64,000 nt of DNA, taken from Streptosporangium violaceochromogenes. GTDB taxonomy: Bacteria; Actinomycetota; Actinomycetes; Streptosporangiales; Streptosporangiaceae. Numbering within the stretch: position 1 is the stretch's first letter; each line of letters opens with the position of its first letter. The position numbers were made by a program, and so were the translations under genes. Positions 55,680 to 64,000 of this stretch are shown here, in pieces. A model generated the notes under the pieces. The model was not told where the DNA came from and made no database searches. It was given only the letters and a program-made list of their open reading frames with translations. The stretch lies in contig NZ_BNBB01000005.1 in assembly GCF_014654615.1 (NCBI RefSeq), positions 124,001 through 188,000 of the forward strand, in the 5' to 3' direction.

Positions 55680-57098
55680 TCAGGCCTCGGTCATGCCGGT
55701 GCGGACCCGGCCTCCGGCGGACTCGCGGACGGCCGCGGCGACCGCGCTCGTCACATCCGCGTGGAACACGCTGGGGATGATGTAGTTGGGGCCGAGTTCC
55801 TCGTCGGTGACCACCGAGGCCAGGGCGCGGGCCGCCGCCAGCAGCATCTCCTGGGTGACCACGCTGGCCTGGGCGTCGAGCAGGCCGCGGAAGACACCGG
55901 GGAAGGCCAGCACGTTGTTGATCTGGTTGGGGTAGTCGGAGCGGCCGGTGGCGACGACGGAGGCGTGCTCGCGGGCGTCGTCCGGCGAGATCTCCGGCTC
56001 CGGGTTGGCCAGCGCGAAGACCACCGCGCCCTCGGCCATCGTGGCGATGTCGTCGGCGCCGAGGATGCCGGGGGCGGAGACGCCGATGAACACGTCGGCG
56101 CCCTTGACCGCGCCGCGCAGGTCTCCCGCGTAGTCTTCGGCGTTGGTGTGCTCGGCGATCCAGCGCAGCGAGTCGTCCAGGTCGTCGCGCCCGCGGTGCA
56201 CCGCGCCCCGGTAGTCGCAGACGATCACCTTGGAGGCGCCGGCCGCCAGCAGCAGGCGCAGCACGGCCGTCCCGGCGGCCCCCGCGCCGGCGAGGGTGAT
56301 GCGGACCTCGCCCAGCTCCTTGCCGACCACGCGCAGCGCGTTGGTGAGCGCGGCCAGCACGCAGATCGCGGTGCCGTGCTGGTCGTCGTGGAAGACCGGG
56401 ATGTCCAGCAGCTCGCGCAGCCGCCGCTCCACCTCGAAACAGCGCGGCGCCGAGATGTCCTCCAGGTTGATGCCGCCGAAGCCGGGGGCGATGCAGCGGA
56501 CGATCTCGACGATCTTCTCCACGTCCTGGGTGTCCAGGCAGATGGGCCAGGCGTCGATGTCGGCGAACCGTTTGAACAGCGCGGCCTTGCCCTCCATGAC
56601 GGGCAGGGCGGCTGCCGGGCCGATGTTGCCCAGCCCCAGGACGGCTGAGCCGTCGGTGACGACGGCGACGCTGTTGCGTTTGATGGTCAGGCGGCGGGCG
56701 TCCTCGGGGTTGCGGGCGATGGCCATCGAGACCCTGGCGACACCGGGGGTGTAGGCCATGGACAGCTCGTCGCGGGTGCGCAACGGCACCTTCGACTTCA
56801 TCTCGATCTTGCCGCCGAGATGCATGAGGAAGGTACGGTCGGAGACCTTGTGGATGACGACGCCCTCCACACCGTCCAGCTTGTCGACGATCGCCTGCGC
56901 GTGGTCGGTGTCACGCGCGGCGCAGGTGACGTCGATGCGCAGGGTCTCGTGCCCGGCCGTGGTGACGTCGAGGGCGGTGACCACGCCTCCGGCGGACTCA
57001 ACGGCGTGGGTGAGCTGGCTGACGGCCTTTCCACCGGCCGGCACCTCAAGGCGCACGGTGATGGAATAGGACACGCTAGGCACAGTGGCCATAGTCAT
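55680..57098 (-). CDS. NAD-dependent malic enzyme with N-terminal ACT domain
   Basis: 472 residues. Decarboxylates malate to pyruvate. Residues 8-85 form an ACT domain (YSITVRLEVPAGGKAVSQLTHAVESAGG), which suggests regulation by an amino acid. The catalytic part has AYTPGVARV, VVTDGSAVLGLGNIGP, VFHDDQHGTAICV and the NAD loop LAGAGAAGTAVLRLL. The start is ATG 57098 or the second ATG two codons later. Confidence 0.93.
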   Translation of the reverse strand: MTMATVPSVSYSITVRLEVPAGGKAVSQLTHAVESAGGVVTALDVTTAGHETLRIDVTCAARDTDHAQAIVDKLDGVEGVVIHKVSDRTFLMHLGGKIEMKSKVPLRTRDELSMAYTPGVARVSMAIARNPEDARRLTIKRNSVAVVTDGSAVLGLGNIGPAAALPVMEGKAALFKRFADIDAWPICLDTQDVEKIVEIVRCIAPGFGGINLEDISAPRCFEVERRLRELLDIPVFHDDQHGTAICVLAALTNALRVVGKELGEVRITLAGAGAAGTAVLRLLLAAGASKVIVCDYRGAVHRGRDDLDDSLRWIAEHTNAEDYAGDLRGAVKGADVFIGVSAPGILGADDIATMAEGAVVFALANPEPEISPDDAREHASVVATGRSDYPNQINNVLAFPGVFRGLLDAQASVVTQEMLLAAARALASVVTDEELGPNYIIPSVFHADVTSAVAAAVRESAGGRVRTGMTEA

Positions 57099-57328
57099 CC
57101 GCTCCTTTTACGACAGCCTCGGACGCGATGCCCTCCATCGTGCCACCACCGGGCGGGTGACCGGGACCCGGACCGCGAACTCGAAGCCCGCGGACGCCTC
57201 CCCGGACGCCCGTGAACGCTCACGGCCCCTCCCCTCCGCCGAAGAACCCCGCCAAGACGCGGAGAACCCCGGAAGACCCCGCGGGGACAGGGGCCGGCCC
57301 GCGCCCCCGTCCGTCACCCGGCGGGATC

Positions 57329-58261
57329 TCAGAACAGCGCGCTGGCCAGGTTTCTGCGCGCCCTGCCGACGGACGGGTCGTCGGCGGGGAGGGTCTCCAG
57401 CAGGCCGAGCAGGTGCAGCCGGACCCTGTCGCGCTCTTCTCCGAAGGTGCGCCGCACGAGGCCCACGAGCCGGTCGAAGGCCGTGTCCACCTCTCCGGAG
57501 AGCATCTCGAAGTCGGCGGCCAGAAGCTGGGCGTCGAGGTCGGCGGGGTCGGCCATACGGCGCTGCACGTCGGCGGGGTCGACGTCCTGCGTCCGCCGGA
57601 TCAGGCCCAGCCCGGCCAGGCCGAGCTTGGCGTCCTCGTTGTTCGGGGAGCGGGCGAGCAGCCGCTCGTAGGCGGCCACGGCGCCGTCGAGGTCGCCGGC
57701 GTCCACGGCCTGCTCGGCCGCGAGCAGATCGGGGTCGGCCGGGGGCTCCGCGGGCCGTTCCTCGGCTCCGGCGCCCTCGGGCGCCGGGGGGAGGTACTGG
57801 GCGAGGGCCTCCATGAGCTGCGACAGCCAGTCGCGCAGCTGCGCCTCGGTGGCGATGCCGGGGACGACGGCCACCGGCTGCCCCTGGAAGATGGCGTACA
57901 GGGCGGGCACGTTCTGCACCCGCAGCGCCTGCGCGATCTGCGGGCTGGTCTCGACGTCCACCCGGGCCAGGGTCCACCGGCCGGCGCTCTCGGCCGCCAG
58001 CTTCTCCAGCAGCAGGCTGTACTGTCTCGCCTGCTCGGCGCGGGTCACCGTGAGTTCCAGCAGCACGAGGCCGTTCATGGAACGCTCGACGACCTCGGTC
58101 GCGAAGCCGGCGTCGTCGACGTCGATGACCGGGGCCGGGACGCCGCCGGTCTCCTGGGCCACGGCCTCCCGCCTCGCCTGTGCCTCTAGCGCCTGCTTAC
58201 GCGCGCCGAGATCGACGGCGCCGTAGAGCGATCCTGCTCGATTGAAGTCCGCTGGGCTCAT
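57329..58261 (-). CDS. Thioredoxin-fold/TPR co-chaperone-like protein (YbbN/CnoX-type) lacking CXXC
   Basis: 310 residues. A thioredoxin domain (about 44-155) and C-terminal TPR helices (about 178-300) give the YbbN layout. The place of the active-site CXXC reads ELTVTRAEQARQY, so it cannot act as a disulfide reductase. YbbN relatives are holdases protecting unfolded proteins in stress. ATG 58261. The mutase gene starts 45 bases upstream of it on the same strand. Confidence 0.82.
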   Translation of the reverse strand: MSPADFNRAGSLYGAVDLGARKQALEAQARREAVAQETGGVPAPVIDVDDAGFATEVVERSMNGLVLLELTVTRAEQARQYSLLLEKLAAESAGRWTLARVDVETSPQIAQALRVQNVPALYAIFQGQPVAVVPGIATEAQLRDWLSQLMEALAQYLPPAPEGAGAEERPAEPPADPDLLAAEQAVDAGDLDGAVAAYERLLARSPNNEDAKLGLAGLGLIRRTQDVDPADVQRRMADPADLDAQLLAADFEMLSGEVDTAFDRLVGLVRRTFGEERDRVRLHLLGLLETLPADDPSVGRARRNLASALF

Positions 58262-58306
58262 ACTCCAATCCTGCCGTATTCCAGCGGCTACGCCGACTCG
58301 GCGGTC

Positions 58307-59974
58307 CTAAAACCGCGCGGGCTCGGTGTAGACGCCCCAAACTCCGCGCAGCGCGTCGCAGATCTCGCCGAGCGTGGCCTCGGCGCGCACCGCGTCGAGC
58401 ATGGAGGGGATCAGGTTGCCCTCTCCCCTCGCGACCTGGACCATCGCGGCCAGCGCGCCGTCCACGGCCCGCCCGTCGCGGGCGGCCCGGCGCTCGGCGA
58501 GGACGCGGTTCTGCTCGCGCTCGACCTCGTGTCCGACCCGGAGAATCTCCAGCGGCTCCTCGACGGAGGCCGTGTGGCAGTTGACCCCGACGACGCGCTT
58601 CTCGCCCTTCTCCAGCTTGCGCTGGTAGTCGAAGGCCGCCTCGGCGATCTCGGACATGAACCAGCCGTCCTCGATGCCGCGCAGGATCCCCGAGGTCATC
58701 GTCCCGTCCACGCCCATGTCGCGGATCTTCGCGAAAACGGCCTCGGCCTCGGCCTCGATCCGGTCGGTCAGCGCCTCGACGTACCAGGACCCGCCGAGCG
58801 GGTCGGCCACGTTGACGACCTCGGTCTCCTCCATGATCACCTGCTGGGTGCGCAGCGCGATCTCGGCGGCCTTCTCCGACGGCAGCGCCAGCACCTCGTC
58901 CAGCGCGTTGGTGTGCAGCGAGTTGGTGCCGCCGAGCACGGCCGCGAGCGCCTCGATCGCGGTGCGCACCACGTTGTTGTACGGCTGCTGCGCGGTCAGC
59001 GAGACCCCGGCGGTCTGGGTGTGGAAGCGCAGCCACTGGGCCTTGTCGGTCGTGGCGCCGTAGACGTCGCGCAGCCAGCGCGCCCAGATCCTCCGGGCGG
59101 CGCGGAACTTGGCGATCTCCTCGAAGAAGTCGATGTGGGCGTCGAAGAAGAAGGAAAGGCCCGGGGCGAAGACGTCGACGTCCAGGCCGCGGGAGAGGCC
59201 GAGCTCCACGTAGCCGAACCCGTCGGCCAGGGTGAAGGCGAGCTCCTGGGCGGCGGTGGCCCCGGCCTCGCGGATGTGGTAGCCGGACACGCTGAGCGGC
59301 TTGTAGGCGGGGACGTCGGCGGCGCAGAACTCCATCAGGTCGCCGATCAGCCGAAGGTGCGGCTCGGGGGCGAACAGCCACTCCTTCTGCGCGATGTACT
59401 CCTTGAAGATGTCGGTCTGGAGCGTCCCGTTGAGCCTGCCGACCGGCACGCCCTGGCGCTCGGCGGCGACGACGTACATGCAGAAGACCGGCACGGCCGG
59501 GCCGCTGATCGTCATCGAGGTGGTGATGTCGCCGAGCGGGATGCCCTCGAAGAGCAGGTCCATGTCCAGTGCGGAGTCGATCGCCACCCCGCAGTGGCCG
59601 ACCTCGCCGAGCGAGCGCGGGTCGTCGGAGTCACGCCCCATGAGCGTGGGCATGTCGAAGGCCACGCTCAGCCCGCCGCCGCCGGCGCCGAGGATCATCT
59701 TGTAGCGCTCGTTGGTCTGCCGGGCGTTGCCGAATCCGGCGAACTGCCGGATGGTCCACGCCTTGCCCCGGTAGCCGGTGGGGTGCAGGCCCCGGGTGAA
59801 GGGGTACTCCCCCGGCCAGCCGATCCGCTCGAAACGCGGGTCGTCGCCGGTGGGCCCGTAGACCGGCGCCACGTCGAGACCGGAGAGCGTCCGGAACTCG
59901 GCGGGGCGCTTGGCGGCCTTGTCGAAACGCGCCTGCCAGCGCGCCCTGCCCGCCTCGATCTCCTCGGCGTTCAA
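58307..59974 (-). CDS. icmA: Acyl-CoA mutase large subunit, probably isobutyryl-CoA mutase
   Basis: 555 residues, TIM-barrel part of a B12-dependent mutase, without the cobalamin domain, which must come from a small partner (not in this window). Substrate pocket: Phe78 in TIRQFAGFG (Tyr in methylmalonyl-CoA mutases) and Gln196 in KEYIAQKEW (Arg in MCM). From memory, this Phe/Gln pair marks isobutyryl-CoA mutase, which interconverts isobutyryl- and n-butyryl-CoA. ATG 59974; a perfect 18-base palindrome lies 81 bases upstream. MeaB, a mutase chaperone, is encoded 3.4 kb away. Confidence 0.8.
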   Translation of the reverse strand: MNAEEIEAGRARWQARFDKAAKRPAEFRTLSGLDVAPVYGPTGDDPRFERIGWPGEYPFTRGLHPTGYRGKAWTIRQFAGFGNARQTNERYKMILGAGGGGLSVAFDMPTLMGRDSDDPRSLGEVGHCGVAIDSALDMDLLFEGIPLGDITTSMTISGPAVPVFCMYVVAAERQGVPVGRLNGTLQTDIFKEYIAQKEWLFAPEPHLRLIGDLMEFCAADVPAYKPLSVSGYHIREAGATAAQELAFTLADGFGYVELGLSRGLDVDVFAPGLSFFFDAHIDFFEEIAKFRAARRIWARWLRDVYGATTDKAQWLRFHTQTAGVSLTAQQPYNNVVRTAIEALAAVLGGTNSLHTNALDEVLALPSEKAAEIALRTQQVIMEETEVVNVADPLGGSWYVEALTDRIEAEAEAVFAKIRDMGVDGTMTSGILRGIEDGWFMSEIAEAAFDYQRKLEKGEKRVVGVNCHTASVEEPLEILRVGHEVEREQNRVLAERRAARDGRAVDGALAAMVQVARGEGNLIPSMLDAVRAEATLGEICDALRGVWGVYTEPARF

Positions 59975-60054
59975 TGGCCACTCCCTTGTCCGGCGTGTCC
60001 GGCGTGTTCGGCGTACGGCCCGGCGTCACGCGAGGTCGATGCCCTCAGAGAAGA

Positions 60055-60072
60055 TACTAGGACGTCCTAGTA
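60055..60072. promoter_or_regulatory. 18-bp perfect palindrome upstream of icmA
   Basis: TACTAGGAC-GTCCTAGTA, centre 90 bases upstream of the mutase start, in an AT-rich patch (AATTTTTGG follows). Probable repressor operator over the promoter. The neighbouring MarR protein is a candidate but may use a different site (60756-60771). Confidence 0.7.
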
Positions 60073-60253
60073 ATTTTTGGCCAGGGCGTCCCGGGCGAGA
60101 AATCCGCGGCTTCCGGAACACCGGCGAGCATCCGGGACCACACGGGAACCGCCCTGGCCCCGGGGCACGGAGGCTCCGGGACGGGAGGCACCGGGCACGG
60201 GACTCCAGGGCGGGGAGACAGCGGGCTCCAGGGCGCCGGAATGCGGGGGCCGG

Positions 60254-60763
60254 TCAGCCCTCGAAGTCCCCCGCCGCCACCCGGAGGGTCTTGAGCAGGG
60301 AGAACATCTGCTCCATTTCCGCCTCGCCGTACACGGTCATGCCGAACCCGGCCGCCATGAGGTCGCCGGTCGCCTCGGCCACGACCTCGCGGCCCCGCTC
60401 GGTGATCTCCGCCAGCACCCCCCGGCCGTCGCGGGGGTTGCGCATGCGGCGGACCAGCCCGGCACGCTCCAGGCGGTCCACGGTGTTGGTCACGCTCGTG
60501 GGATGCACCATCAGGCGCTCACCGATCTTGGACAGCGGCAGCGCCCCCGTCCTGCTGAAGACGAGCAGGACCAGCGCCTCATAGCGGGCGAAGGTCAAGT
60601 CATGCGGTTTAAGAAGCGTGTCCAGTTGCGAGAGCAGGATCTGGTGCGCTCTCATGATCGACGTGACGGCGGCCATGGCCGAGGACTGCCCGAAGTGAGC
60701 GCGCCACGTCTCCGCGGCGCGTTCGATGGGGTCGAACGGCAAATTCAACCGACCTGTAGCCAC
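60254..60763 (-). CDS. MarR-family transcriptional regulator
   Basis: 169 residues. The winged helix is ALPLSKIGERLMVHPTSVTNTVDRLERAGLVRRMRNPRDGRGVLAEIT. GTG 60763 (probably leaderless). Faces the same way as the mutase gene, which begins 280 bases away. A perfect 16-base inverted repeat covers its start codon, suggesting autoregulation. Its ligand may be an acyl-CoA or organic acid, by context. Confidence 0.9.
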   Translation of the reverse strand: MATGRLNLPFDPIERAAETWRAHFGQSSAMAAVTSIMRAHQILLSQLDTLLKPHDLTFARYEALVLLVFSRTGALPLSKIGERLMVHPTSVTNTVDRLERAGLVRRMRNPRDGRGVLAEITERGREVVAEATGDLMAAGFGMTVYGEAEMEQMFSLLKTLRVAAGDFEG

Positions 60764-60771
60764 AGGGCTAC
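60756..60771. promoter_or_regulatory. Inverted repeat over the MarR start codon
   Basis: GTAGCC-ACAG-GGCTAC, perfect 6-4-6 arms, including the GTG at 60761-60763. Fits MarR autoregulation. Confidence 0.55.
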
Positions 60772-60999
60772 GGTAGCGCGACCTCGTCCCGGTTCGCCCG
60801 TATACGCAGCGTAACCAGATCGATGGCTTCACCAAGAAGCCGGGCGCCAAACATCACGCTCGGTTATGGTTCTCACATCGAATGGTGAGGGCGCGGCCAA
60901 GTGACCGCGCGCGCTCAGCCCGGGCCGCGGGGGACGCTGGCCGGGCCGGTTGGCCGAGGGGACCGGCCTTCCGCACATTCACAGCACGGGGGGTGCTTG

Positions 61000-61089
61000 A
61001 TGAACGACAACTCGACGGCGTCCGGACGCCGCGGAAACATCGGCTCGACCGGCGCGGCGTGGGTTCCTCCCACGCGCACCGGTGCGTGA
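61000..61089 (+). CDS. 29-residue ORF coupled to the downstream membrane gene
   Basis: ATG 61000 with GGGGGG four bases upstream. MNDNSTASGRRGNIGSTGAA and then WVPPTRTGA. No signal peptide, no cysteine. The last eight bases overlap the GTG of the membrane protein, so translation of the small ORF would feed the larger one. It could be a coupling leader, a regulatory peptide or a genuine small protein. Not recognised. Confidence 0.5.
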   Translation: MNDNSTASGRRGNIGSTGAAWVPPTRTGA

Positions 61090-62578
61090 GCACAGAGGCG
61101 TTTCACGCGAGGAACTCCTGCAGAGCGCGTTGGTGGCGGTCTCCGTCCTGCTCGTGCTCGGTGTGATCGCGGCGTGGAGCGTCCTCATTCCCGGTGTCCG
61201 CGCGTGGGAGAACGTCATCGTGGCGGTGATCGGCTCACTGCGGCTCACCGGGCCGGTGGCCGCCGCGTTCGCCGCCTGGGTGGCGGTGCGCAGGCGGCGC
61301 GGGATCGGCCGGCGGTCGCTGACCACGTGGCAGGCCGTACGGGCCCCGCTGGCCGTCCTGGTGGTGGTCGCGGGCTCCTTCACCGCCACGGTGCTGGTGC
61401 TGGTCGTGCGGACCATGCTCACCGAGCAGGCCGGACGGCTGCTGCCCAGCGGCCTGGGGATGGGCCTGGCCGGCCTCGCCCTGTACGTCACGATCGGCTG
61501 GGTGACCGGCTGGCTGCTGCCGTGGACGATCACCCCGATGCTGGCCGGCCTCGGCTGCTACGGCCTGTTCGCCTGGCTGACCCAGGGGGCGACCTGGACC
61601 GACCGGCTCGCCCCCGCCACGCGGGAGCCGTACGACGTGTTCCAGGGGCTGAGCGCCGCCGCCCTCACCGACCAGATGCTCTGGCTCCTCGGCGTCAGCG
61701 CCGCGCTGCTGCTGGGATGGGCCGCGCTCGTGACGCGCCAGGCACTCGTGCTGGCCGGGGCGCTGCTGGCGGTGCTGGCCGCGGGTACGGGGATGGCCCG
61801 GCTGCTCACCGAGCCCCGGACGATCTCCGCCCAGCGGGTGGTCTACAGCTGTCAGGAGTGGCCGATAACGGTCTGCGTCCACCCCGGGATGCGCACGGGG
61901 CTGTCGGAACTCGGCTCCACGTTCATCAAGATCGCGTCCAGGCTTGCGGGGACGCCCGGAGAGTTCTCCCGCCTGGAGCAGCGGCCCCGCAGCGACGACG
62001 TCGACCTGCCTCCGGGGGCGGTCCCGATCCACGTGGACGACCTGTCGAGCGGGTTCGCCGACGAGGCGGCCGACGAGTTCGTCCAGGGCCTGGCGCAGGA
62101 GTGCGCGGGCACCCCCGCGGGGGGGTACCGCGACATCGTGGTCGCCTGGCTGCGCGGCAAGCCGCTGCCCGGCGGGCCCCTCCCGGAGCACCAGTACGCC
62201 GCCGCGTGGTTCTCCGGCCTCACCGAGACCCAGCGGCGTGAGTGGCTCCAGGCGCACTACGCCGACTTCGCCGCGTGCAGGCTCCAGGGCGGCCACTTCG
62301 GCGGTCAGCCGGACCAGGCCGTGCAGACGGACCGGACGGCCCCGGACCAGGCCGTGCGGGCGGACCCACCCCAGGCCGTACGGGCGGAGCGAACGGCCCC
62401 GGACCGGGCGGTTCGGGCGGAGCCGTCCCCCGCCCGGGCGCGGCGGGACCGGGTAGGGCGGCCGGTGACGCGGGATCGGCACAGGACCGGCGAAAACAAC
62501 GGGGCCGGTGAAAGCGACGGGACCGGCGCGGGATCGGCGGTGAGAACGGGACTCTCCGGGGAAAGAAGACCGTCGTGA
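61082..62578 (+). CDS. Polytopic membrane protein of unknown function
   Basis: 498 residues. About six helices (20-240) resembling ABC permease-like segments, then an external-type domain with CQEWPITVCVHPGMRTGLSELG (two Cys), a helical part with AAWFSGLTETQRREWLQAHYADFAAC, and a 100-residue disordered tail with Arg/Ala/Asp repeats (QAVRADPPQAVRAERTAPDRAVRA). ABC ATPase not present. GTG 61082. Coupled to DUF4230 by GTGA. I have seen similar proteins beside ABC ATPases, but the role is unknown. Confidence 0.7.
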   Translation: MREHRGVSREELLQSALVAVSVLLVLGVIAAWSVLIPGVRAWENVIVAVIGSLRLTGPVAAAFAAWVAVRRRRGIGRRSLTTWQAVRAPLAVLVVVAGSFTATVLVLVVRTMLTEQAGRLLPSGLGMGLAGLALYVTIGWVTGWLLPWTITPMLAGLGCYGLFAWLTQGATWTDRLAPATREPYDVFQGLSAAALTDQMLWLLGVSAALLLGWAALVTRQALVLAGALLAVLAAGTGMARLLTEPRTISAQRVVYSCQEWPITVCVHPGMRTGLSELGSTFIKIASRLAGTPGEFSRLEQRPRSDDVDLPPGAVPIHVDDLSSGFADEAADEFVQGLAQECAGTPAGGYRDIVVAWLRGKPLPGGPLPEHQYAAAWFSGLTETQRREWLQAHYADFAACRLQGGHFGGQPDQAVQTDRTAPDQAVRADPPQAVRAERTAPDRAVRAEPSPARARRDRVGRPVTRDRHRTGENNGAGESDGTGAGSAVRTGLSGERRPS

Positions 62579-63249
62579 ACGCCTCCCCGGAAGCGCCGCC
62601 CGAGACACCGCCCGCGCCCCGCCGCAGAGGTCCGCGCGTGCTCGCCGGGCTCATGGCCGTGCTGATCCTCCTCGTCGTGGGCGCCCGGCTGGCCTGGTCG
62701 TGGCTGGACCCCTTCGGTGAGACCTCGATCGACCGCAGCCAGCCCGTGCTGCTGGAGTCCATCCACAACCTCAGCCGCTTCGAGGCGGCCACCGGCACCT
62801 TCCAGGTCATCGTGGACCTGGAGAAGGACGCCCCGTTCCTGCCGGACGCCGTCAAGGGCAGCCGGACGCTCTTCGTCGGCGCGGGCGCGGTGGACGCCTA
62901 CGTCGACTTCGGCGGCCTCACCGCGGGCGCGCTGACCGTGTCCCCCGACCGCAGGGAGGTCACGGTCAGGCTGCCCAGGGCCCAGCTCGAAAAGCCCAGC
63001 ATCGACAACGCCCGCTCCTACGTCTACGCCCAGCAGCGCGGTCTGCTCGACCGGGTCCAGGACTTCCTGTCGTCCTCCCCCGGCGACCAGCGGGAGCTGT
63101 ACGTCCTGGCCGAGAAGAAGATCGCCGAGGCGGCGCAGGCCGGCGACCTGCGCAACAGGGCCGATCAGAACACCAAGACCATGCTCCAGGGCATGCTCGG
63201 CACCCTCGGCTTCAAGAAGATCACCGTCACGTTCGCCGACCGGCCCTGA
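62575..63249 (+). CDS. DUF4230 membrane-anchored protein
   Basis: 224 residues. One N-terminal helix (RVLAGLMAVLILLVVGARLAW) then a beta-rich DUF4230 domain: LLESIHNLSRFEAATGTFQVIVDLEKD, and the tail LQGMLGTLGFKKITVTFAD. Family function unknown; extracytoplasmic. GTG 62575 overlaps the preceding stop (GTGA). Confidence 0.85.
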   Translation: MNASPEAPPETPPAPRRRGPRVLAGLMAVLILLVVGARLAWSWLDPFGETSIDRSQPVLLESIHNLSRFEAATGTFQVIVDLEKDAPFLPDAVKGSRTLFVGAGAVDAYVDFGGLTAGALTVSPDRREVTVRLPRAQLEKPSIDNARSYVYAQQRGLLDRVQDFLSSSPGDQRELYVLAEKKIAEAAQAGDLRNRADQNTKTMLQGMLGTLGFKKITVTFADRP

Positions 63250-63363
63250 CCGGCCGCCGCCCGCCGCCGCCCCACCCCCGTCCGGCCCGCGCCCGCCCTC
63301 GGGCGATCCGGCGCGCCGCGGGTGCGCGCCGCGAGGGGGAGCGGGCCGGGTGCCCCGGGAGGT

Positions 63364-64000
63364 TCAGCACGTGGCCGCGAGCAGTTCGTCGGCGGCCCGG
63401 TAGGGGTCGAGCCCCTCCCGCAGGACACGGGTGGCCAGGGCATCGAGGCGGCGGTCGCCGTGCAGGTGCGCGAACCGGGCGCGGAGCGCGGTCAGGGCGA
63501 TCGCCTCGATCTCGTCGCGGGCCCTGACGTGGCGACGACGGCCGAGCTCACCCGACTTCTCCAGGTATGCCTGGTGGGCGTCGAGAGCCTCGATCACGTC
63601 CTCGGCCCCCTCCCCCCGGTAGGCCACGGTCGGCACGATCGGCGGCCTCCACTCCCGCTCGGTCAGGGCGATCATGTTGCGGAGCTCGCGGACGGTCGCC
63701 TGCGCGCCGTCGCGGTCGGCCTTGTTGACCACGAACACGTCCGCGACCTCAAGGATGCCCGCCTTGGCCGCCTGGACGCCGTCGCCCATTCCCGGGGCGA
63801 GCAGCACGACGGTGGTGTCGGCCAGCGAGGCGATGTCCACCTCCGCCTGGCCCACCCCGACGGTCTCGACCAGGACGACCTCGCACCCGGCGGCCTCAAG
63901 GACGCGCAACGCCTGGGGTGCCGCCCAGGCCAGGCCGCCCAGATGGCCCCTGCTGGCCATCGACCGGATGAACACCCCGGGGTCGGTGGCGTGGTCCTGC
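63364..64000 (-). CDS. meaB: Methylmalonyl-CoA mutase-associated GTPase MeaB, cut by the window edge
   Basis: 212 residues of the C-terminal part; the N-terminus is off the right edge. G-protein chaperone that protects and reactivates B12-dependent acyl-CoA mutases. DHATDPGVFIRSMASRGHLGGL, the switch region VLVETVGVGQAEVDI, the base-specificity motif NKAD and the dimerisation end EAIALTALRARFAHL are visible. It fits the nearby icmA-type gene. Confidence 0.93.
   Translation of the reverse strand, partial: QDHATDPGVFIRSMASRGHLGGLAWAAPQALRVLEAAGCEVVLVETVGVGQAEVDIASLADTTVVLLAPGMGDGVQAAKAGILEVADVFVVNKADRDGAQATVRELRNMIALTEREWRPPIVPTVAYRGEGAEDVIEALDAHQAYLEKSGELGRRRHVRARDEIEAIALTALRARFAHLHGDRRLDALATRVLREGLDPYRAADELLAATC

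Noticed and set aside
58307..59974. Methylmalonyl-CoA mutase large subunit
   Set aside because: The Phe78/Gln196 pair argues for isobutyryl-CoA mutase; MCM remains possible if the alignment is wrong.

Overview
The window looks like chromosome of a high-GC filamentous actinobacterium. Gene content (an amtB-glnB-glnD cassette, the cysM-cysO-mec and murI-rph-rdgB blocks, an IcmA-like mutase, DUF6286, DUF3039, DUF2017 and DUF3352 proteins, many GTG starts and leaderless-looking genes) suggests Streptosporangiales, but that is inference, not proof. I see no transposase, integrase, prophage or CRISPR array.

Layout. 1-4.3 kb: nitrogen-control operon amtB-glnB-glnD (minus; glnD runs off the left edge) with a candidate GlnR operator, then a group 2-type sigma-70 factor. 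4.5-9.7 kb: formimidoylglutamate deiminase (hutF), an SDR, a DrrAB-type ABC pair and a convergent RpiR regulator. 10-14.1 kb: an ABC exporter with two strong upstream palindromes, a CsbD-like protein, a coupled nucleotidyltransferase pair and a membrane protein. 14.5-19.3 kb: aldehyde dehydrogenase, then a tandem glycine riboswitch controlling gcvT-gcvH, followed by L-serine dehydratase. 19.5-25 kb: membrane glycosyltransferase, two DUF6286-type proteins, a D-threonine-aldolase-like enzyme, DUF3618, Bcp peroxiredoxin, and an HNH protein whose reading frame runs through an unusual tRNA (UAG anticodon, short variable loop). 25.5-31.1 kb: two-component system plus a MacB/FtsX-type ABC transporter. 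31.3-32.3 kb: compact papain-fold glutamine-deamidase-like toxin gene with an overlapping YrhB-like candidate immunity gene. 32.5-34.1 kb: molybdopterin oxidoreductase.

34.2-48.8 kb holds the two halves of a block that, from memory, is contiguous in Mycobacterium tuberculosis (pncB, clpS, DUF2017, mec, cysO, cysM, murI, MBL phosphodiesterase, rph, rdgB). Here about 6.7 kb of accessory DNA separates cysM from murI: thioesterase, PRC-barrel-like protein, DUF3352 protein, three small uncharacterised proteins, an XRE/TPR-like regulator and a decayed glycosyltransferase fragment. The minus-strand order is clpS - DUF2017 - mec - small ORF - cysO - cysM, with pncB-pncA divergent.

49-57 kb: superfamily 2 helicase, a disordered membrane protein, secreted M43-type metalloprotease, DUF3039, YqgE, a secreted/anchored protein and ACT-malic enzyme. 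57-64 kb: thioredoxin-TPR protein lacking CXXC, a mutase with the Phe/Gln active-site pair of isobutyryl-CoA mutase, a MarR regulator, a 29-codon ORF coupled to a membrane protein and a DUF4230 protein, and meaB (cut by the right edge). The mutase and MeaB fit branched-chain acyl-CoA metabolism; glycine/serine, cysteine, NAD and nitrogen-sensing modules make up most of the rest.

The most unusual items are the HNH/tRNA(UAG) locus, the stand-alone deamidase toxin pair, the 29-codon ORF, CysO ending Gly-Gly-Ser-Arg with a 51-aa ORF in its operon, the displaced accessory island, and several perfect palindromes at promoters.
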